The notes below the pieces were generated by a model. The model was not told the origin of the DNA and did not search any database. It worked only from the letters and a program-made list of their open reading frames with translations. A stretch of DNA of 64,000 nt from Adenophora triphylla var. japonica (taxonomy: Eukaryota; Streptophyta; Magnoliopsida; Asterales; Campanulaceae): assembly GCA_022495995.1 (NCBI GenBank), contig JAFEMH010000991.1, positions 186,001 through 250,000 of the forward strand, written 5' to 3'. Position 1 is the stretch's first letter; each line of letters starts with the position of its first letter. The position numbers and the translations under genes are program-made. This document shows, piece after piece, positions 1 to 11,105 of this stretch.

Positions 1-683
1 CTAGGAGCTATTGGAGCCTTAAACTTTTGACAAAAGTTGGCTCGGTGCGGTTCAGGTTGGGTTAGGCCTTCCATCAAGCCTAGATCCTACGGTGCAGATC
101 CACCGGGTACCAGTTGTGGTTATTCCCAAGAGGTACCACAACTCTTCATATACTATATATACCCCCCACCAGATTGTCAATTCACTCAATTCATTCACAA
201 TCACTTCTCTCTTCACACAAGAAGCACAGATTCACATATTTAACTGAGTTAATGAACTCGGTTAAATATATAACTGAATTTGAAATTCAGTCACAGAATT
301 CAACGGAATTCTTAACATCATCTGTTAGAAGATAGAGCATCTTGTTGCATAAGTCTTCTTCAAAGTCTGGAAGTGTCAAACACGAATTTTGTTCACCGAA
401 GTCGTTAATTTGGAGTGCTCCTATTAACGACTGTAAAGTCATTTCATCTTGAGAGAAGATTGCCGCTAATCCGTAAGCATCAGTGTGGGGCAATATCTTC
501 TTGCGGAAATTGTGTCCAACACAAGACTCGACTTCTTTAATTACTCAATTTGCTTTAATTTCCGCATTCTAGTTTATCTTTATTTCCTGCCCCGTTAATT
601 ATGTTATGGTTCATTATATTATTTGTCATTTCGTTAAATTCAAGAAAGCCTTATTTATTGTCAAATAGACAATTTTCCCAACA
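1..683 (+). mobile_element. LTR-like start of a decayed Copia element
   Basis: This AT-rich stretch looks like the right part of an LTR. A TATA-type run TATATATA lies at 154-161, followed by a C-run and a leader rich in CA and TC. It ends in CCCAACA at 683, a typical LTR terminus, just upstream of decayed Copia coding sequence. The window starts inside it, so its left end cannot be seen. I found no clear tRNA primer site after 683, so the boundary is an inference. Short ORFs here are not convincing. Confidence 0.4.
154..161 (+). promoter_or_regulatory. TATA-box candidate
   Basis: TATATATA precedes a C-rich run, inside an LTR-like segment and about 1 kb upstream of the Copia remnant. The position fits an LTR promoter. 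Nothing else supports it. Confidence 0.3.
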
Positions 684-936
684 ATCGCAAGAAGATATTA
701 ACGTTTTCTTGTTTTTATGACAAATATGAGCCAATGATGATGGACAACCGAATGACATTATCGTTAGAGACTTAACAAGAAAAATGACGGTTTCCAAGGA
801 AGGATAACTAGAAGAGCATTGGAAGTTAACTAGAAGATAACGAGAAGGTCAACAATAATCCCGGAAGTGATTCAAAGAATTGTTGACAACATGGAGCGGA
901 CTTATAATCGAATAACCAAGATTTGCCTAGGCTTAT

Positions 937-1058
937 AACCGAAGAGGAAGAGGATGATGATCCAAATTCGCCAATGCAAATAAACCGAAGAGAAAGAGGA
1001 TGATGATCCAGATTTGCCAAAGATAACCGAAAAGGAGGATGATGATGATCCAGATAGC
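937..1058 (+). repeat. Three imperfect 43-45 bp repeats, Glu/Asp-rich if translated
   Basis: Units start near 937, 982 and 1025. Each has AACCGAA, a purine run and GATGATGATCCA. In one frame they would encode runs of Glu and Asp followed by Pro. They lie between the LTR-like segment and the zinc-knuckle remnant, so they probably belong to the decayed gag. Confidence 0.55.
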
Positions 1059-1199
1059 CACTCCATGAAGACAAATAGCTGCAGAAGAATGGGATCATTA
1101 AAATCTCATATGTAGGACGTACATACTGAGTGGACCAAATGATGCCCCTACAAAAAGCATTGTCTCGTGGGGACATCCAAAGAGTTGTAGAACACTTTG

Positions 1200-2290
1200 G
1201 AACGGACTATAAGGTTCAAGGAACCGGCTCCAAGATTTGTTACAAGATGTGGTAAGACCAATCACGTAGCAAAAATTTGTCGTATTCCAAGAAGGGAAAA
1301 GGACAACTGAATCAAACCAAGATCACCGAAAGGTTGAAACGGATTTGATATAAGCAGCAATGGTGCTTGAAACCAACTTAGCAAAGTTGGAAGTCAACGC
1401 ATAAGAATGGTGGATAGACACTAGAGCTGAAACTACCCACCATATATATGCTGATAAAGAGAGCTTTTCATCATACACTCTTTTCAATGGAAGGAAGGTA
1501 TAAATGAGAAACTCTACTACTTCTAACGTCGTGGGACTTGGAAGGGTTGTGCTGAAGATGACTTCAAACTGATTCTCGTGAATGTGTTGCATGTCCCAGA
1601 CATTCGCAAGAACCTAGTTTCCAGATCAATATTGAGCAAGGCTGGATTTAGACAAGTGTTTGAGTCAGATAAAATTGTATTAACCAAGAAAAATTGATTT
1701 CTCGGTAAAGAGTACCTTGCATAGAGGCAAAGAACATCGGTGTTTCTTATGTTTACCTTTTGAAAGGTTCTAATTTATGGCATGATAAATTAGGTTATGT
1801 GAATTTCAACACAATTAAGATGTCAGTGAATCAAGAATTAATTCTCATAAATAAATTCTATTCAACTGACAAGTGTGAAATTTGCGTGGAAATAAAATGA
1901 CTAAGTCATCATTTTCTTCAGTAATAAGAAACACGACATCTCTTGAGTTAGCTCACACAAATAATTGTGATCTAAAGTTAGTGCAAACTCGAGGTGGGAA
2001 AAAGTATTTAATTACTTTATAAATGGTTGCACATGACGTTCTCTTGATAAGGAAGGATGAAGCCTTGGAGGCTTTCCAAACTTATAAGAATGAAGTTGAC
2101 GAATCAACTTAATATAAAGAAGATTCGAAAAGCTAGAATGAGGGGAATATGCGGCGCCGTTTGAGGATATTTGTGAGGCTTCCGACAGTATTCATCAAAC
2201 GATCTCAACATATTCAACTCAGTCTAATGCAGGAGCTAAATGCAAGAATCATACCCCTAAAAGGATGATAAATGCAATAAGCTCTGGCTT
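1200..2290 (+). pseudogene. Decayed Copia gag-protease-integrase
   Basis: Stepwise translation in shifting frames recovers a Copia order. A CCHC zinc knuckle lies near 1238-1280 (Cys-Tyr-Lys-Cys, then Asn-His-Val and Ile-Cys), with one extra base inside it. A protease region at about 1408-1490 reads WWIDTR, so the usual Gly after Asp-Thr is changed. An LHVPDIRKNLVS segment follows near 1585-1625. The integrase zinc-finger start LWHDKLGYVNF lies near 1775-1810, then CEICVEIK near 1875. A core piece QTRGGKKYLIT follows near 1985-2020, and a PFEDICE...STQSN stretch lies near 2155-2230. Stops and frameshifts are frequent and no reverse transcriptase was recognised. This is a dead remnant. Confidence 0.75.
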
Positions 2291-2390
2291 AACCGAATTT
2301 GTGGGGGAAGCTGTACAGTCATTTTTAATGACATACCCAAGAAAGGATTTGATAAAACTAATTACAGATTATGGCATAATCGTAAGACGT

Positions 2391-2465
2391 TAAGTGTGGG
2401 GGTACACCTCAATTGTAGGGATACACCTCAAGTGTGGGGGTACACCTCAAGTGTGGGGGTACGAG
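2391..2465 (+). repeat. Tandem repeat of about 19 bp ending in G-runs
   Basis: Almost four copies of AAGTGTGGGGGTACACCTC lie head to tail, with one diverged copy (ATTGTAGGGATACACCTC). The core AAGTGTGGGGG matches the polypurine-tract type seen at 35560 and 34316 in element Y. It may therefore be an amplified polypurine tract of the decayed element. Confidence 0.7.
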
Positions 2466-2869
2466 CTAAAGTAAAAGTACTTAAGCCAAAGACAAGGAAT
2501 TTGGTATTCCTTGAAATCATATTTCCTTGAAGTAAAAAGGAAATAATATAAGTTTAAGAAGAGAACTTATAAAACTATAAAAGATTTATCTTAATAGTAA
2601 GATGAACTAAGACACAGTTTGTAGACAAAAGAAGCTAGTCTTTTGGTCCTAATTTTCTATGGTAGAAAATTAAACGAAAACTCTTAAATAATGTTGTTAA
2701 CATTTAAATGAATAGTTCATCATACATTTGGAAGTTGTTTGATCTTCTTCCATAATGCGAACCGTTGAGTTGCAAATTGGTTCTTAAAAGGAAATATTCG
2801 AAAGATGAATCTATAAGTCCTAAGGCAGACTTTCAAGAAGTGTAGTCAAGAGAGTTAGAATTTCAAAAG

Positions 2870-3190
2870 ATAGATTTCTAAAGGGAAAACAATCTTGAGA
2901 AATAAACTCTATTGAGACGGATTATTAATCTGAAAAGGCAGATTATTGATCTCGAAAGTGAGACTCTTGAGATATAGAATCTGAAGAGAAAAGATTCTTA
3001 AAGTAATAGACTCTTTAATGGTAGAATCATAAGAGTTAGATAAATTCTCCAAGATAGACTCTCGAATAAGCTAAATTCTTGAGAAGTAACAGATAGATTC
3101 TTGAGAGATGAGATCTATAAGGTAGAATCTTGAGAGGTAATCTCTGTAAGGTAGATTCCTGAGAGGTAGACTCTAAGGAGGTCAAACCAC
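2870..3190 (+). repeat. Degenerate purine-rich repeat field
   Basis: The stretch repeats variants of GATTCTTGAGAGGTAGACTC with a loose period of about 20-24 bases. It has no usable ORF. Copies are strongly diverged, so unit borders are only approximate. The field lies between the Copia remnant and the next LTR remnant. Confidence 0.5.
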
Positions 3191-3489
3191 TTAGAGATAC
3201 TGAATACTTGGGAAGTCGGACCGGTACAGAGATAATAACCACTCGAAGAAACTGACCGATAGAAAAATTTGATCACTCGAAAAGATTGACCATTCTAGAG
3301 AGACTAAAAGTCTAAATAAAAAATTGTAATAAATCACTAAGTATAGTCAAAGTACTTGGAGTACTTAAGATATTCTTGTGATTACAGATTACAATAAATG
3401 AGATATTCAATAGTATGAAAAGGATATACTAATTGGATATCAGACACAAATAAACTCCAAGGTGAAAATGTGTTCACAATAAATGGAGC

Positions 3490-4281
3490 AGTGGTGTCAA
3501 ACTTCCAAGACAACATGAACAACTCGATTCAGTAAGGAATCTGAGTCGTCAAGTGACCTGCTCTGATTCCCATTGAAATTGTCACGGCTTCTCTGGAAAG
3601 AGATGTTACCGTAGATGTTACCCAACACCTTGGATAACACACTGACTGACAGCACACACACCACAAAACTAAATAGTTTGAAAAAGATTTGTTCAGCGAA
3701 AATAAATAACACAAGATATAATTTTCTCAAGTTATATAAATATATAACTTGAGTGTGCCTAGATGGCGATGACTTTATTATCAATATATAAAAATTACAA
3801 AGCCGAAAGTTTCCTATAGCTATAACAATGATAATACTTTATGGAACTAATGAGACAAAGTTTGAATCCTATCATTAGCCAACTCTTACTTAAACACACA
3901 ATATTTAAGTTAGAATCACAAGGGAGGAAGGATTATATGAACCAAAGACACTTTGTTTCTCTTGTGCTAAGGTGTGTGTTGTATGTATTTTATATCTCCT
4001 TGGTATGTCTTCAAGCACTCACACCTAGCCTATTTATAGCCTTCAATTGCATTGGAGACTACTCCAAAATAACAGTCTTGGACCTTCAGATCGTGTGAGG
4101 AGAGTGGAGAGATTTCTTGGCTTGTTCTCCTCTTCATGCGCCAACTTCTCCTACTTTGTAGCAACCGAAACTTGAAGCCCAAGTCCATGCTTATATTTAT
4201 TGGAACATTAAAAATTTTGGAACGTTAAAAAATTTGGAAATTGAGACTGTAAAGACGGAGAGAGTAACTTGAAGGCCTAAC
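3490..4281 (-). mobile_element. Decayed LTR related to the V LTR (Sirevirus-like)
   Basis: Several landmarks match the LTR at 56427-57412 in the same order. These are an ACACAAGATATAAT-type stretch, a palindrome with arms CAAGTTATAT and ATATAACTTG (3728-3751), a minus-strand TATA box (TATAAATA, 4038-4031) and a CCTAACA end near 4281. The left edge is approximate. The ORFs across it are chance ORFs. Confidence 0.5.
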
Positions 4282-4860
4282 AATGTAATGAGCAACCATT
4301 CATAGATAACAATCTATATCTATATAATAACAAGATAGTGGTAATTTAAGGGACTATGAGGGGCATTTTGGTCTTTTCACGTGGTGACAAATGTGCAATA
4401 AACAAGGTCAAAAATACACGTGGAAGTCTCTGATTGGCACAAACTTTTTTTTTAAAACCAAATTGGACATGTGTTATCCGTTTACGCAAGGGTAGTTGCG
4501 TCATTTCCATGGCGCGTGTGTCGCACGCGCCGACAACGCCGCGTTAATCCAACATTCCCCCCCCCCTTTTTTTGTTTTGGACACGTGGCGAAAGACTATT
4601 GGTAGCTGGTTTTCAAAAAAATAATTTTAATCCTCTTTCTTTAACCTCAATTATTATATATTAAAATATTTTTTTTTTACACCAAAATTCATAATTTTTT
4701 TTTCTATTTAAATAGAGACTTCTTTCATTTGATTTGGACATAGAAAAAATTCCTCTTTTTTAAATATAAATTTCTTTATTATCCTTTACTAAGTTTTTCT
4801 ATTTCTTTTAGTGAAAATTAATTAAGTGTGAAATATTTTTTTTATTATAAATGATAATAA

Positions 4861-5154
4861 TAATTTTACTAATAAAAAAAATAATGAATATAAAATAAAA
4901 TAAAATTGATGGGGTATAGGATGATAAGTTGGAATGGTGTTGAATATGTATAAACAAAATCATTGTGAATATATAAAGTATATATGGTTATTTACTATAA
5001 AATAATAATAATAATAATTTTACTAATAAAAAAATAAAGAATATAAAATAAAATAAAAGAGATGGGGTATAGGATGATAAGTTGGAATGGTGTTGAATAT
5101 GTATAAACAAAATCATTGTGTATATATAAAGTATATATGGTTATTTACTATAAT
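4861..5154 (+). repeat. Tandem duplication, 154-bp period
   Basis: The segment beginning TAATTTTACTAATAAA at 4861 recurs at 5015 with few changes, through GATGGGGTATAGGATGATAA to TATTTACTATAA. It lies inside the Helitron-like element, just before its second 5' terminus. Confidence 0.85.
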
Positions 5155-5159
5155 AATAA

Positions 5160-5173
5160 TCTATATCTATATA
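5160..5173 (+). other. Second Helitron-type 5' terminus
   Basis: TCTATATCTATATA repeats the terminus at 4313-4326. From here to 6347 the segment would be a complete shorter element of 1188 bp. Confidence 0.5.
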
Positions 5174-6319
5174 TATATGTAGGGCGGAGTGTGATGAAAG
5201 TGAGTTTGAGTTTCTGTTTAATAAGTGGGATGGAGTAATATGGTTATTGAGTTTATTTTAGTTCGATACATAGAATAATTTATTTAATTTTTTAAAAAAA
5301 CATCATTGAAGCATTGTAAATAAAGTATTATAAAAGTGTCGATTTTTCTATGTCTCAACAAATTGTGTATTTATAAAGACGAATATTGGGAAAGATGTCC
5401 ATCATCATTAATACATTGCACTCTGTGTACAGCGGCGACACTTTCTGGCTTCGGGGATCCCAGGCTTTCACGATATGCGTTTCACACCGTGGCGAAACTG
5501 CAAATAATTCGTCCTGGAAGCCACGTGGCAGGCTGTGATTGGGTTGACTACGGCGAGTATATACTAGGAGATTTTATTTTTTATTTTTTAAATTTGGACA
5601 CATGTCTCCCGTTCAGTGAAGGGCATTTTAGAACAAAATATCAAGTAACTAAATAAGTTATAATCTCAATTTTTGTGAAATGAAATAAATTACTTTTATG
5701 AACAATTACCCAAATAAAGTGGATAGTAAATGATTTATTTTGTTTCTTATTTTTTTAATGGTTAAAATTATGATAGCCGTAAATTACACGGGCCTAAATA
5801 GGCGCGTGAATGTATTAGGGTCTTTTTTTTGTAAACATTGAACACGTGTCGTCCGTCTGTGGAAGTGCAATTACAACATTTCTCTGGCGCGTGTACTTCA
5901 TGCGCCGACAATGGTTCGTTTATGCAGGGTTTTTTTTTAGGAATTTTGACACGTGTCGCCCTTTTATTGGCTGGCTGAATTATCGATTTTTTTACATCCG
6001 CTTTCTTAACCCTCAATTATTTTATAATAAATTATATTTTTTAAACTTTTTTTAACACCAAAATTCAATAACTTATTTCATATGATGTGATAAACATGTT
6101 CGTGTGTTTTATTTACTTTTTTAAATGATAAAATACTACAAAATTGTATATAGAGAAACGCATATTCCTTATTATTTTGGTTTTATTCATATTTTATTGT
6201 TTTCTAATTTTTATGTATTGACAATGTAGTCTTTAAGAAAGTATTCCATAATGTATAAACAAATTGATTTTTTGGTTTATTTTAGTTCAATTTTTGTCTT
6301 TTGAATATATAGTAACGCC

Positions 6320-6347
6320 CCCGTGCATCGCACGGGAGTCAATCTAG
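6320..6347 (+). other. Helitron 3' hairpin and CTAG end
   Basis: Seven-base GC-rich arms (CCCGTGC/GCACGGG) with a 3-base loop are followed 11 bases later by the terminal CTAG and a T. This matches the known plant Helitron 3' end. Confidence 0.8.
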
Positions 6348-6607
6348 TTTATAGAATCAAACAGTGACTCATATTGTGAAATGAAAGTGAAAGAACACTC
6401 CATTTCTGACTTATTGCAACCTTAGAATTTCTTGTTGAAGTCCCATCCCATCTGCTTCACATGAAATTGAAGAAGATAATTGATTTAAACATATAAATTG
6501 AATATTATCGCTATTTAACAGGGTCTTTTAAAAGGTGATGAGCCAATTTTAATATTTTTATAAAGATTAAAAAGCTAATAACGTACTTATATAAGATTGA
6601 TTATATC
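6348..6607. other. Unassigned flanking DNA
   Basis: AT-rich sequence between the Helitron-like element and CopA. A patch around 6390-6430 resembles 27105-27150 on the far side of CopA. I see no gene. Confidence 0.5.
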
Positions 6608-6612
6608 AATAT
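6608..6612. repeat. CopA target-site duplication, left
   Basis: AATAT here matches AATAT at 26175-26179, immediately outside the two CopA ends. Confidence 0.9.
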
Positions 6613-7747
6613 TGAAAGGTCCTGTTGCTTTAATCAGTTTAAAAGGTTAGGCAGTTAAGCTTTGACAGCTGAGGTGAAATCTTAGCTGTCAGATATTAAC
6701 TGATTTTAAAGACAAGAGTTGAATGTGCAGCGGAATAAAAGGTGTGTAAATAATGTAAAGACAAGTGAATAGTGTATGTGTGTGTAGATGTGTGTGTGTG
6801 TTGTGTGATAATACCAAATGAACACAAGGAATTTTAAGGTGGTTCAGAGTTCACTCCTCTTATGTCCACCCTCACTGTAAACCTTGACAAGTGAGATCAA
6901 TCCACTTAAATCTAGTTTCCTTTAAGATTTACAAAGGATTGTCTAGGCAAGTTCCTTGAATTTCCTCTTCCTAATAAGTACAGTCTATTAGGGATTTTGC
7001 TTGATACTAAGCAAATTACAATACCACTTAAAGTCAGTCTTAGTGATTTACAACTTTAGTTTATACACCTGAATTCAGTTACAAGTGTCTCGGATTGTTT
7101 GATTGTTGGTTTGCAGGATTTGCAAGAGTGGAAAGGTTGAAGGTGTGGTTGTAAAGGTTGTGTGTAGAAGGGCATTGTCTTCAGTCATGAGGGTTTCCTT
7201 TTATAGGATGGAATATAGCCGTTGGAGGAGATAAAGAAATAAATGCATATGGGTGGAATAGTGTTTGCATTTAGAGCTTTGATGACTGGACAATAACAGG
7301 TTGTAATCTGCAACCATTTTATGTAATCTTCATGGAGATGAGCTGGCAACATCTGTGGGGAGAGATTGGGCAAGGCACATCTTGATCATCACAGGAATTC
7401 TTCACTGCTGCTGATGTTGAAGATCATAGCTGTCAGAGGGATGAGGCCTCTGCTGTTGAGAACCTTAGCTGTCAGGCTAAGTCTTTAGAGTTTGCAGATT
7501 TTAGGAGACAAGGATTTGAGTTGATGATTATGTAATGATCCTTTGTAAATAAATACATTGATTTATATGATTTGTCTTGTGTTTGATCTTTACATCATTG
7601 CTGTCCAGTTGATATATGAGATGTGCAAAAGAGTCATGGCTGTCCAATGTTCATGAGGTATCTTGGCTGTCAGATGGCTTTGGATAGGATATGTTTCTTT
7701 GTGAAAACCCTGTATAACTATGTGGTTTGCATAGTTAGGTCCTAACA
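6613..7747 (-). repeat. CopA 3' LTR
   Basis: This 1135-bp LTR starts TGAAAGGTC and ends CCTAACA on the plus strand. It matches 15168-15338 plus 25205-26174. A minus-strand TATA box lies at 7198-7205. It carries six plus-strand GCTGTC motifs. Confidence 0.93.
7198..7205 (-). promoter_or_regulatory. CopA LTR TATA box
   Basis: TATAAAAG on the minus strand, in the LTR and in element orientation. The same box is at 25625-25632 in the other LTR. Confidence 0.6.
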
Positions 7748-7763
7748 ATTTCCCCCTTTTTGG
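7748..7763 (-). other. CopA polypurine tract
   Basis: On the minus strand AAAAAGGGGGAAAT directly precedes the LTR start TGTTAGG. This is the expected plus-strand primer and fixes the element orientation. The next 190 bases (to 7956) hold nothing recognisable. Confidence 0.85.
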
Positions 7764-7956
7764 CAAAGTAATATATCTAATAAAAGATATAACATGCAAG
7801 ATACTCATGAATTGAATATACCAATGAAGATAAAACTAATCTTCTTGATTCAACCATAAGAGCTTTAAAACAAACAAATTATCCAAAAAAAAATGTTTAA
7901 AGCAAGAAACAAAAGATAGGGTTTAAAAGACTTATCCAAAAAAAGATAAAAATTTT

Positions 7957-10900
7957 CTAATCAGAAAATTCATCTCTTTCTCTTCTTGCTTCAAGCAGTT
8001 CAGCTCTTTAAGCCAGCAACACCTTTCTCATCTTCTCATCAACACCTCTGTAATACATTTCATCATTCCATTCCCAGCTCATCTCATCATCATAGGTGAA
8101 GGATTGATCTTGCCTTTCCTTGAGAACAGCTTTGGATAGAGGTTCTTCATCATCTCTTAATCTCAGATTACCCCATTTGGGAGCCTACTTTGGTCTTGAG
8201 CTTTGACCTCTGGTTCTTGCAAATAGGTTAGAAAAGAAGGGGTTTGACTTTATAGAGATGGGTTGTTGAGCTGGATGTAGAGGTGGATCTGTGGTGATAG
8301 TGAGAGCAGTAGAGGTTGGAAACTGATGCTTTTGCTTCACTGGAGTATCATCATCATCATCACTTGACACAACCACATTAGGAGCAGCACCAGAGGCTCT
8401 CTTTCCCAGGTTAACAGCTTCTTCATCAGACTCAATAGCCTTTCCTTTGGATGCCTTCCTTTCAGATTTGGATCCAGTTGAGACTTCCAAAATTTGTCTC
8501 ATTTTGGTTATCATGGATCTGGTGAATTTTTGCATATCTGAGATGGTCACATGGTATGGAGGCACATATGTTGAAGGGTTAAAGGTTGGAGGAAGTTTTT
8601 CTTGGAGAGATCTGGTGTTTAGGGGGATGAAAGGAGAAGGTACTGAAGAGGTAGGGGGAAACATAGCTGTCAGGTTTGGCTTTGCAATGACAACCATAAT
8701 TTTGACTTTATTGAGGCAAATTCTCCAGTACATCTCTTTAGTTAGTTCAATGCAGAGAGCATAAACAAGGGATGAGGGCATATAGATGCATTCATTGATG
8801 TTGGATGACAGAAGTTGGGAGAACATCATTTCCCAATCAATGATGGTTGCAATGTCCATGAAATTTGGTAATCTGGGGGCATTGTGAAAGAAGGAGTTGG
8901 GGAGAGCTGCTCTATACTTTTTCCATTCCTCATGGACAAACATGATGAGGCCACATCTATTTCTTGCATGAATCATAATAGCATTTTTGCTCAACAGCCA
9001 AGGATTGGGAATTATGTTGGGATTGGCAATCTCAGGGAAGTGAGTAATTTCCTTCAATCTTTGGTGGGCAGCCATGATTGAGGGGAAGGAGAAATCAATA
9101 TCACAATCCAAAATCCAAGGTTCACAAGCTGGAAGGGTTTCAGAATGAGGGGTAGGGTCAGGTGTTTCTTGGGTTTCAGAAGGTTCAACAGGTTTAGATT
9201 GGGTTTCACTATCAGGAGTGGTAGCTTTCTTGGCTTCATCTCTGGTTCTGATCAGGTCTAGGGCTTTTAGCATATCATCCTCACTCAGCAAGGATCTTAA
9301 GTACTCCATAACCACAGGAAGCAAATCAGGTCTTCCTATCAAGGATAGTCCTTCAGAGGCTCTAATGATATTTTCAGGAAAGGGAGATGGATCAGAGGGA
9401 CTTGGAATGGGTGAGGAATGACCAAGGGAAGGCATAGCTGTCAGAATGGGAGATTGAGGACTTCTGTTCCCCCTTAACTGAGACTCATCTTTTTCATGGT
9501 CAGGGCTATTCCCCCTATCTTTTTCAACACTAGGCTCATTTGGGCTTATGTTGGAAGGATTGAGATTAAGAATACCTTGAGCTACAGAATCATGAGGTGA
9601 ACTGGATTGGTCTTTGGATGAAGAGGGTTGAGGTGTATTGGGTTTTAACTTTTTGGACAGAGGAGCATCTTTGTCTATTTTTCTCTTCCTAGAGAAAGTA
9701 TTGAGAGTATGAGAAGGGGTAGAGATTATCATAGTAGAGATATCAGCAGCCATAGGAACCTCAGCTGTCAGAGGAGATGATTCCATAGCTGTCCCAGAAG
9801 ACTGTCCAGTTTTAGCTGTTCTTGCTTCCATCAGAGACTCAGCAACAACTCTTCTTAGATTTTCTTCATACTCACTATCATGACTAACTTCCTCTTCACC
9901 AGCATACTCATCAATGTCTCTGAAAATTGGATCTGATTGGGTTTCTTCACTGTCAGCTTGTTGTTCCTCAGCAATCTGCTTCCCTTTATCAGCTATTTGA
10001 GCACTTTCTTGCTCAGCAACTTGCTCAATCATTTCTTGTGCTTTCTTTCCTTTGGGGAGCTTCTTTTCTTTGGGGAGCTTCTTTCCTTTCCCAATTTTCT
10101 TCATAGTGGCTTCGCTGATCCTTTTCTTGATCTTGCTAGGAGTGGTCTCTTGATCCCTTTCTTTGATTATGACACCCTTGTCATGCTTCCTTTTGGATCT
10201 CTTGTCATTGACCATGTGGACCAATGATTTCCACAACTTCATATCATTCTCAGCCTTCTCTTTCAGTCTTTGAGTTGCTTCATCATGGTTTTCAGAGCTG
10301 TCCCCAAACTCCAACTTTTTCTTACTCTTGAGTCTGAATGTACTCAAGTTGAAGCTTCTGGTTTGCACTAGAGTTGTAGATTCAAGCCACTCATCTTTTA
10401 GGGGAGGGTTCAGCCTTGGAATGAGTTGATGTAGGATCCCACTCATGAATCTGAAATTATTCATCCTTGGATTTTGCTTCTTGAATTTCCAAGGAGAAGG
10501 GGATATGGCTAGTTGAAAGTTGTGCAGCAAAGCAATACTCCAGTTTATCTCTTTGGTCATCAAACTGAGGGCTTGCTTCCATTCATTTGGACTGATTTGG
10601 TCAAAGGATGATTGCTTTCCATCAAACCCTTTGATGATAACATCCATTAGAGTTGATTTGAACAAATCAAGGTCTTTCTTTTTAATTGGTTTGTCCTGAA
10701 CCAATTGATAGTTGCAACTTGGTTTATCAAAAAATCTTTTGTAAAAAGGTTTCAAGGTGTTGTCTTTTCTGTCCCAAAGGTTGCTGAGACCTTCATTCTT
10801 GATTGGGATGTTGTAAACTTTGGACACAATCTTGGGAGTTACATTAATCTCAGTCCCTTCAATGTTGATTCTGATGGCTCCAGTTAGCTGTCTGTCTCCT

Positions 10901-11061
10901 CTCATATAAATTTCTCTGCACAATTTCTCATATATGGGAGGTTGAGCTTCCATCATGTTTCAAAGATGGTTGGATTCCAGAAGCTCTTTGATGAGAGCTC
11001 CAACCTCATGCTCATAGAACTCTGGCTTGATGAAATATCCATGAGATTCAGGGTATGACAT
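7957..11061 (-). pseudogene. CopA envelope-position ORF, about 1035 codons with three stops
   Basis: A 923-codon open stretch runs from ATG at 10956 to TAG at 8185. The same frame is readable on both sides. Upstream, 33 codons begin at ATG 11061 and stop at TGA (10962-10960). Downstream, the frame continues through TAG 8187-8185 and TAA 8010-8008 to a stop at 7959. The first ~230 residues look globular and resemble the plant-transposon domain found in such extra ORFs. A Lys-rich stretch with repeated KKLPKGKK-type units lies near residues 270-300 and could be nuclear-targeting. The rest is Ser/Pro/Glu-rich with a second ordered part near 620-770. I see no signal peptide or membrane segment, so a true envelope role is unsupported. 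Function unknown. Confidence 0.75.
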
Positions 11062-11105
11062 GTTTGAATAGAACAGAGACTTAGGGTTTCGAAAAACAGA
11101 GGGAT

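Larger units (their letters stand above)
4313..6347 (+). mobile_element. Non-autonomous Helitron-like element
   Basis: The right end has the Helitron signature: a GC hairpin CCCGTGC-atc-GCACGGG (6320-6336), an 11-base spacer and terminal CTAG followed by T (6344-6348). The left end starts TC after A (TCTATATCTATATA). No target duplication is visible, as expected for this class. A second, similar 5' terminus lies at 5160. The segments about 4455-4692 and 5826-6070 resemble each other, so this is probably two related copies, one truncated, or a copy with an internal duplication. No Rep/helicase coding sequence is present, so it could only have moved in trans. ORFs such as 5336-5656 lack recognisable domains. 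Confidence 0.75.

Noticed and set aside
5336..5656. 106-codon ORF in the Helitron-like element as a captured gene
   Set aside because: No recognisable motif, low-complexity ends; open by chance.
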